Shown here: one piece after another, positions 6,871-10,669 of the stretch | Numbering within the stretch: the stretch's first letter is position 1 | Layout: every line of letters starts with the position of its first letter | Assembly (NCBI GenBank): GCA_950097605.1 | Contig: CATNEU010000021.1 | Span: 1 to 10,669, forward strand | Direction of reading: 5' to 3' | DNA: 10,669 nt | Origin: an uncultured Oscillospiraceae bacterium | Lineage (GTDB): Bacteria; Bacillota; Clostridia; Oscillospirales; Ruminococcaceae | Notes under the pieces: model-generated | What the model was told of the DNA's origin: nothing | Seen by the model: only the letters and a program-made list of their open reading frames with translations | Databases searched by the model: none | Program-made: the position numbers and the translations under genes

Positions 6871-7749
6871 TCATCTTCTTTTTCTGCCGGTCAGCGCTAC
6901 GCCTACAACCTTGGGACCGCTGTTGATCGTAACCGACGCGCCGATTTTGTAGATCCCCGACGGCGGATAGCCCAGCTCCTTGGTCAGGCTCTGGGCAAGT
7001 TCGTTCGCCGGCTCCTCACTGTAGGCAGAAAGGACCTGGTAGTCGCTGCCCTTTTCAGCTATGCGCTGCACCACTTCTTTGACCATCTTGGGCACAATGT
7101 TTTTATCACCGCGCACCTTTTCAATAATTTTAATCTCGCCGTCGATGATGGTGAATACGGGACGCAGGCCCAGCACCTCGCCCACAAATGCCGCGGCGCA
7201 ACTGATGCGGCCCGACTTCTTCGCAAAATCGAGCGTATACACCGAAAACAGCACTTCACTGCTGTTAAAATATGCTTGGAGGTACTCAAGTATTTCGGAA
7301 ACCGCCGCGCCCTCCGCAGCCATTGCCGACGCCCGCACCACCGCTGCGCCATAGGCGTACGCATAGGTGCCGGAGTCCAGAATGTGAATCGGCATCCGCT
7401 GTGCCGCCTCGGGCACGTCGTCATAGAACATCTGGCGGCCCAGCACGGCCGCGTCGCGCATATTGGAGCCTTTGGAATTGATCGTGACCAGCACAACTTC
7501 CCCATATCCCTGGTCATAATAAGCGGCAAACCGTTCGGCAAACTGGGGCGTTGTGATATGGGAGGTGGTCGGAATGGTCTTGGAACTCAGCAGGATGTCG
7601 TAGAACTGCTCGGGGGTGAAATCCACCCCTTCCAGATAGCTTTTGCCGTCCACCGTAATGGGGATGGGCAGCACCTCGATTCCATGGGCTTCGGCCTCGT
7701 GCGCCGGGATATCGCTCGCGGAATCGGTCACAAACTTGATCTTGTGCAT
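6871..7749 (-). CDS. DegV-family fatty-acid-binding protein, divergent
   Basis: DegV/FakB proteins hold a fatty acid and present it to the kinase FakA for phosphorylation and use in phospholipid synthesis. This 292-residue protein has the usual length. The family's opening TDSASDIP (8-15) is present, then LPIPITVDGKSYLEG (27-41), SSKTIPTTSHITTPQF (55-70) and KKSGRISCAAAFVGEVLGLRP (177-197), with IIDGEI and KVRGD following. Two usual signatures differ. The SGT loop reads INSKGSNMRDAA (90-101), and the late THTGPG-type motif reads TINSGPKVVGVAL (274-286), with Asn in the place of the lipid-head His. It may bind a different ligand. No fakA kinase gene is in the window. Its start overlaps the end of trmL by 22 bases, and its ribosome binding site GGGAGGAA (7755-7762) lies inside trmL, so translation may be coupled. 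A strong terminator follows. Confidence 0.92.
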   Translation of the reverse strand: MHKIKFVTDSASDIPAHEAEAHGIEVLPIPITVDGKSYLEGVDFTPEQFYDILLSSKTIPTTSHITTPQFAERFAAYYDQGYGEVVLVTINSKGSNMRDAAVLGRQMFYDDVPEAAQRMPIHILDSGTYAYAYGAAVVRASAMAAEGAAVSEILEYLQAYFNSSEVLFSVYTLDFAKKSGRISCAAAFVGEVLGLRPVFTIIDGEIKIIEKVRGDKNIVPKMVKEVVQRIAEKGSDYQVLSAYSEEPANELAQSLTKELGYPPSGIYKIGASVTINSGPKVVGVALTGRKRR

Positions 7750-8255
7750 TCAACTTCCTCCCAATTGTATTTCGTCAAACGTCCCTTATTTTGCAGCGCG
7801 GGAAAATCCCACTGCCGGAGCACCTCGTATACGGCCACCGCCACTGTGTTGGAAAGGTTCAGGCTTCTGGCCCCTTCAACCATCGGCAACCGCACACAGC
7901 TCTGCGGGTGCTGCACCAGCAGCTCCTCAGGCAACCCCGCATCCTCCCGGCCAAACACAATGTAGGCGTTTTCAGGATAGTGCAGGTCGCTGTACCGTCT
8001 GGCCGCCTTGGTCGTGAAATAGAAAAACGCCCCGTCGGGGTTGCGGGCGAAAAAATCACCCAGTGAATCGTAATACGTGATATCGAGCAGGTGCCAGTAG
8101 TCCAGCCCTGCCCGTTTGAGCTTTTTATCGTCGATGGCAAATCCCATTGGACGCACAATGTGCAGCCGCGCGCCGGTCGCCGCGCAGGTCCGGGCAATGT
8201 TGCCGGTGTTCTGCGGAATCTGCGGCTCAACCAGCACAATGTTGAGGTTCGGCAT
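7728..8255 (-). CDS. trmL: tRNA (cytidine(34)-2'-O)-methyltransferase, SPOUT family
   Basis: TrmL (YibK/CspR) uses S-adenosylmethionine to methylate the ribose 2'-OH of the wobble base in certain leucine tRNAs. The three family motifs are clear. NIVLVEPQIPQNTGNIARTC (5-24) forms the first strand and RNA/dimer contact. YIVFGREDAGLPEELL (98-113) and ARSLNLSNTVAVAVYEVLRQ (129-148) form the deep trefoil knot that binds the cofactor. The protein has 175 residues, about 15-20 more than typical; the extra length is a C-terminal tail after the last helix. That tail overlaps the next gene and contains its ribosome binding site. The own ribosome binding site is weak (GGCGGGCG). The gap of 42 bases to manA holds no terminator, which supports co-transcription. 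The family is secure; activity on tRNA-Leu is inferred from relatives. Confidence 0.94.
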   Translation of the reverse strand: MPNLNIVLVEPQIPQNTGNIARTCAATGARLHIVRPMGFAIDDKKLKRAGLDYWHLLDITYYDSLGDFFARNPDGAFFYFTTKAARRYSDLHYPENAYIVFGREDAGLPEELLVQHPQSCVRLPMVEGARSLNLSNTVAVAVYEVLRQWDFPALQNKGRLTKYNWEEVECTRSSL

Positions 8256-8297
8256 AGCAGTTCGCCCGCCTTTTCTATCTTTTGAAGTTTCGTACGG

Positions 8298-9260
8298 TTA
8301 TATGCGTGTAAATATCGCCTGGAGCGTTCCCTGGACGGCATATTTTCCAAAGCCGGCCGGAATGAACAGGCTGTCGCCCTTGCGGCAGGAAAGGCTGCCG
8401 CCGTCCCAGGTCAGGCTTCCCTCTCCATCCAGCACCAGCAGGGAATGGAACGAGGTCCCGTCCGCTGCAAGTTCCACCCTATCGCACACCTGCAAAAGGC
8501 TCACGGTGAAATAGGTGCAGCTCGCCAGCAGCGTACTGTCGAAACCGGCGCCATGGACGGTCTCTCCTTGGGGCTTCGGCTCCCGCGCGGGCTTGCGCAG
8601 CGTGGTCACGTCAATCGCCTTGTCCACATGCAGCTCCCGCTGCTTGCCCTGGGCGTCGGTGCGGCCATAGTCGTAAACACGGTAGGTCGTGTTGGAGTTT
8701 TGCTGGATCTCGGCAATTAAAATACCGCCTTTAATCGCATGGATGGTACCCGCTTCGATGAAGAAAACGCTGCCCTTGGAAACCGGCACTTCATTGAGCA
8801 CCTCCAAAAGCGTGCCCTGCTCAATGCGGCGGCGGAACTCCTCTTTGGAAATCTCCTGCTTAAAGCCATAGTAGAGCGTTGCGTTCTCCTCGCAGTCCAC
8901 GACATACCACATTTCGGTCTTGCCATATTCGCCTTCGACGCGTAGTGCATAGTCGTTATCCGGATGCACCTGGATCGACAGGTCCTCCCGGGCGTCGATG
9001 AGTTTAATCAAAATCGGGAAATACGTAAACTGGTCGCAGTTGGACCCCAACAGCCCGTTTTGATCCTGCTCGACCAGCTCGGTCAGGGTCATTCCCGCAA
9101 ATTCACCGTTTTGGATGATATTTTCGCCGTCTCTGTGGCAGGAGAGCTCCCAGCTCTCCGCGACGATATCCAGGTCGCTCTGCTTGCCGAACTCCGTTTT
9201 GAGCCGGCTGCCGCCCCAGATATAGTCTTTAAACGCCGGTTTCAGTTTAAAAGGAACCAT
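8298..9260 (-). CDS. manA: Mannose-6-phosphate isomerase, class I
   Basis: ManA interconverts mannose-6-phosphate and fructose-6-phosphate. It links mannose uptake to glycolysis and supplies mannose-6-phosphate for GDP-mannose and surface glycans. The 320-residue protein matches the short Firmicutes type (about 315 residues). The zinc ligands are all visible: Gln97 and His99 in SIQVHPDN, Glu116 in YGKTEMWYV and His174 in AGTIHAIKGG. The catalytic arginine is Arg194 in YRVYDYGR. The C-terminal half is a second cupin-like barrel ending in GDSLFIPAGFGKY. ATG 9260 is preceded by AAGGAG (9269-9274) with an eight-base gap. A sigma-A-like promoter lies at 9291-9319. It appears to be the first gene of an operon with trmL and the DegV-family gene. 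Allose- or fructose-related activities are possible alternatives within the family but less likely. Confidence 0.95.
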   Translation of the reverse strand: MVPFKLKPAFKDYIWGGSRLKTEFGKQSDLDIVAESWELSCHRDGENIIQNGEFAGMTLTELVEQDQNGLLGSNCDQFTYFPILIKLIDAREDLSIQVHPDNDYALRVEGEYGKTEMWYVVDCEENATLYYGFKQEISKEEFRRRIEQGTLLEVLNEVPVSKGSVFFIEAGTIHAIKGGILIAEIQQNSNTTYRVYDYGRTDAQGKQRELHVDKAIDVTTLRKPAREPKPQGETVHGAGFDSTLLASCTYFTVSLLQVCDRVELAADGTSFHSLLVLDGEGSLTWDGGSLSCRKGDSLFIPAGFGKYAVQGTLQAIFTRI

Positions 9261-9290
9261 GAAAACTTCTCCTTCTTCCTACAAATATAG

Positions 9291-9319
9291 AGTATATCAC
9301 TTCGCCCGCCTTCTGTACA
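9291..9319 (-). promoter_or_regulatory. Probable sigma-A promoter of the manA operon
   Basis: On the minus strand TGTACA (9319-9314) and TATACT (9296-9291) are separated by 17 bases. The expected start of transcription is near 9284, which leaves a leader of about 24 bases and places the ribosome binding site well. The match is four of six at -35 and five of six at -10. Confidence 0.6.
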
Positions 9320-9598
9320 GCGGCACGGCATTGATGTCACCGATGGGATATCTGTCATATGTGCTGCTTTTTCATGCTTTTTGGGAATCATATCCGAAGT
9401 TTTATACATTAAGACAGGACATATTCCGCAAAATAGCCGTTTACAGCCTGCTATCCGGTGTATGCTGCAAAATATGTGTATACTTTCTATATGGTATCAT
9501 ACCATATTTTATCCTAAAATCAAAACATTTTAGGTCATTTTTCGTCCGATCTATGAGAAAAACTTAAAAAAATACGCTGTGCCTCTTCCAGGACGCAG
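9320..9598. other. AT-rich intergenic region with two inverted repeats, no gene recognised
   Basis: This stretch is clearly richer in A and T than the flanking genes. It holds a perfect 9-bp inverted repeat around a single C, ATATGGTAT/ATACCATAT (9489-9507), and a second stem CCTAAAAT/ATTTTAGG with a six-base loop (9513-9534). A possible minus-strand promoter, TTGATT (9523-9518), 16 bases, TATGAT (9501-9496), overlaps both. An open frame on the plus strand (9259-9567, 102 codons) covers much of it but starts inside the manA start codon region and resembles no family, so it is not called. No tRNA, known riboswitch or mobile element is recognised. Confidence 0.5.
9489..9507. promoter_or_regulatory. 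Operator-like 19-bp palindrome
   Basis: ATATGGTAT and ATACCATAT are exact reverse complements around C9498. The centre overlaps a possible minus-strand -10 box (TATGAT, 9501-9496). Symmetry, size and placement fit a dimeric repressor site of the GntR kind (TGGTAT...ATACCA), but no regulator gene is nearby and the assignment is inference. Confidence 0.4.
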
Positions 9599-9635
9599 AA
9601 AAACCGGCAGAAGAAGCGTTCCGCTTCCCTGCCGG
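9599..9635 (-). terminator. Rho-independent terminator after the small membrane protein
   Basis: On the minus strand a stem of CCGGCAG/CTGCCGG (9604-9610 with 9629-9635) continues, after a small internal bulge, into GAAGCG/CGCTTC with a three-base loop. It is followed by five U (9603-9599). It lies just after the stop of the 109-residue ORF and ends the spoIIP transcript. Confidence 0.88.
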
Positions 9636-9643
9636 CCTTATCG

Positions 9644-9973
9644 TCACTGCAACCATTCTATCCATTCATCCAACAGGCCCCGAACCGTTTGCACGGCCCG
9701 CTCTGCAAACTGCAGCTTCGCCGGAACCAGAAAGATATATTGCTGGCGGTATTTTTCGGCCGTTTGCAGCGCTTGTGTATACGGTCCCCGTCCGGTCAAA
9801 AGACCGGGATCGTTCTGCATGGCGCCTGTATCCCGGTTTTCAGATTTTGTGCTCTGCACCGTGAGCCCCGCGTTTTGAATGGTATAGTGCACCGTCACCG
9901 CGCCCAGCACAAACAGCATGCCGATCAGCGTGATCAAAAACGACGCCAAAAACGTCTTGGTTCCTTCCCTCAT
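9644..9973 (-). CDS. Small single-pass membrane protein downstream of spoIIP
   Basis: I do not recognise this 109-residue protein. It starts MREGTKTF, then has one hydrophobic helix (residues about 9-32), followed by a polar region that should lie outside the membrane or in the intermembrane space. The C-terminal part (about 65-109) is predicted helical, with KYRQQYIFLVPAKLQFAERA and a final LLDEWIEWL. It follows spoIIP by 66 bases on the same strand with no terminator between, and a strong terminator comes after it, so the two are probably one transcript. In Bacillus subtilis a short membrane protein gene (yqxA) also follows spoIIP; I see the same position but claim no sequence relation. The only usable start is the ATG at 9973; the ribosome binding site is mediocre (GGAAAGG two bases away, or AAGGA about 12 away). 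A role in engulfment is only suggested by context. Confidence 0.72.
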   Translation of the reverse strand: MREGTKTFLASFLITLIGMLFVLGAVTVHYTIQNAGLTVQSTKSENRDTGAMQNDPGLLTGRGPYTQALQTAEKYRQQYIFLVPAKLQFAERAVQTVRGLLDEWIEWLQ

Positions 9974-10039
9974 TGCCTTTCCAATTCCTTTTGCTTGATA
10001 TTTTCCCGCGGGCTGCGCGTTTTGCGTCCTCCCGGTGTT

Positions 10040-10669
10040 CTACATGAGGCCCTTCAGCGTCTTGGCAAGGCTCTTGCCCACCAGCTCGCCCGCATAAATC
10101 GCCTGGTCGAGGCTGTTGCCGTGGGAGCCAACCTCAATCAGAATCGAACCGGTCGTCAGATGCTGGTTGTATTTCCGGTAGTCAAACAGAATGGGGCGCG
10201 TAAAGCTGGGATAATCGCTCTCCATCTGGTTTTGCAGCAGGGTTGCAAATTTGAGGTTTTCCATATAGTTGGGCATATTCATTTTGCCGTTGTCGCAGCC
10301 CGAGATAATCATAACCTGGGCGGCTTTTTTCCCGCCGATTTCGGCGACCGCCGAATAGCGGGTGCCGTTGGACTCAATCGCGTCGCGGTGGATATCGAGC
10401 ACCACCTTGATCGTGGGATACTGCTCCAAGTATTTTTTCACCGTGACTTCGCTGCGTTCATACGCGCCGTTATACGAAGGGTAGTCGTGCTGTGTCGCAT
10501 CGTGCACCACGCCGATGCCCGCCGCCTCCAACTGCTTGGTGATCTCGTCCCCCACGCGCACCATGTTTTTACTATTGTCCGTTGAACGCGCGTTATACCC
10601 TTTTTCATAAAAATCCCGTTCCACCGGCTCGAAAGACTCGGTCGCATGGGTGTGCATCACCAAAACCTG
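10040..10669 (-). CDS. spoIIP: Stage II sporulation protein P, C-terminal part (cut by window edge)
   Basis: SpoIIP is the amidase and endopeptidase of the engulfment complex. It removes and cuts peptidoglycan stem peptides in the septal wall, and its product is the substrate of SpoIID. About 209 residues are present; the frame stays open to the window edge, so the N-terminal membrane anchor lies outside. Family motifs are clear: VLVMHTHATESF at the start of the catalytic domain, NMVRVGDEI, VVHDATQHDYPSYNGAYERS, VVLDIHRDAIESNG, RKYNQHLTTGSILIEVGSHGN, and the closing helix. The histidines of HTHATE and DIHRDA and the glutamate of IEVGS are the likely metal-binding and catalytic residues. The stop codon is TAG (10042-10040). 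The gene is followed by a small membrane protein and then a terminator. In relatives transcription is by sigma-E in the mother cell; the promoter is not in the window. Confidence 0.95.
   Translation of the reverse strand, partial: QVLVMHTHATESFEPVERDFYEKGYNARSTDNSKNMVRVGDEITKQLEAAGIGVVHDATQHDYPSYNGAYERSEVTVKKYLEQYPTIKVVLDIHRDAIESNGTRYSAVAEIGGKKAAQVMIISGCDNGKMNMPNYMENLKFATLLQNQMESDYPSFTRPILFDYRKYNQHLTTGSILIEVGSHGNSLDQAIYAGELVGKSLAKTLKGLM

Noticed and set aside
9259..9567. 102-codon plus-strand frame in the AT-rich gap
   Set aside because: It begins inside the manA start region, its translation is rich in aromatic residues without a family pattern, and the manA promoter lies within it. It is kept only as a possibility in the gap entry.
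9974..10042. spoIIP and the small membrane ORF are in the same frame, separated only by a TAG, suggesting read-through
   Set aside because: The chance of the same frame is one in three, the 22 codons between contain no sign of conserved protein, and there is an ATG for the second ORF.
1..10669. CRISPR arrays, insertion sequences, prophage or toxin-antitoxin genes
   Set aside because: No repeated spacer-repeat pattern, transposase, integrase or related motif was seen on either strand.

Overview
The window looks like a chromosomal segment of a moderately GC-rich, endospore-forming, low-GC-phylum (Firmicutes) anaerobe of the class Clostridia, probably Oscillospirales/Ruminococcaceae-like. This rests on two sporulation genes of the engulfment machinery (spoIID and spoIIP), strong purine-rich ribosome binding sites, sigma-A-type promoters, and the protein sequences themselves. 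The placement below class is inference. I see no tRNA, rRNA, CRISPR array, transposase, phage gene or attachment site.

Layout. Five blocks can be told apart. (1) Positions 1-1620, minus strand: citrate synthase with a good sigma-A promoter, followed by the start of a small membrane protein cut by the window edge. (2) Positions 1797-2818, plus strand: spoIID. (3) Positions 2843-4529, plus strand: a 531-residue protein of unknown function with its own promoter and a very strong ribosome binding site. It meets the next block head to head at a 38-bp perfect palindrome that should terminate transcription from both sides. (4) Positions 4622-6688, minus strand: a membrane-anchored NDP-sugar 4,6-dehydratase of the FlaA1/PglF/CapD type, the usual first step towards modified glycans. 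(5) Positions 6802-9319, minus strand: an apparent operon manA - trmL - degV-family, with promoter, tight spacing, one overlapping start and a strong terminator. After a 340-bp AT-rich gap come the terminator, a small membrane protein and the 3' part of spoIIP (9599-10669, minus strand).

How the genes relate. SpoIID (lytic transglycosylase) and SpoIIP (amidase/endopeptidase) are partners in one peptidoglycan-degrading complex during engulfment, but here they lie 7 kb apart on opposite strands with unrelated genes between. ManA (mannose-6-P/fructose-6-P) and the dehydratase both serve sugar-nucleotide supply for surface glycans. The unknown 531-residue protein looks like a stack of beta-sandwich domains followed by a degenerate alpha/beta-hydrolase-like region, which would suit a carbohydrate-related role but is not proven. 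Citrate synthase, TrmL and the DegV-family protein are housekeeping.

Most of the window is ordinary core genome. The points most worth following are the unknown 531-residue protein, the DegV-family protein that lacks several usual lipid-contact residues, and several palindromes placed over promoters or start regions (gltA, the dehydratase, and the AT-rich gap upstream of manA). I did not find convincing evidence of a wholly new system.
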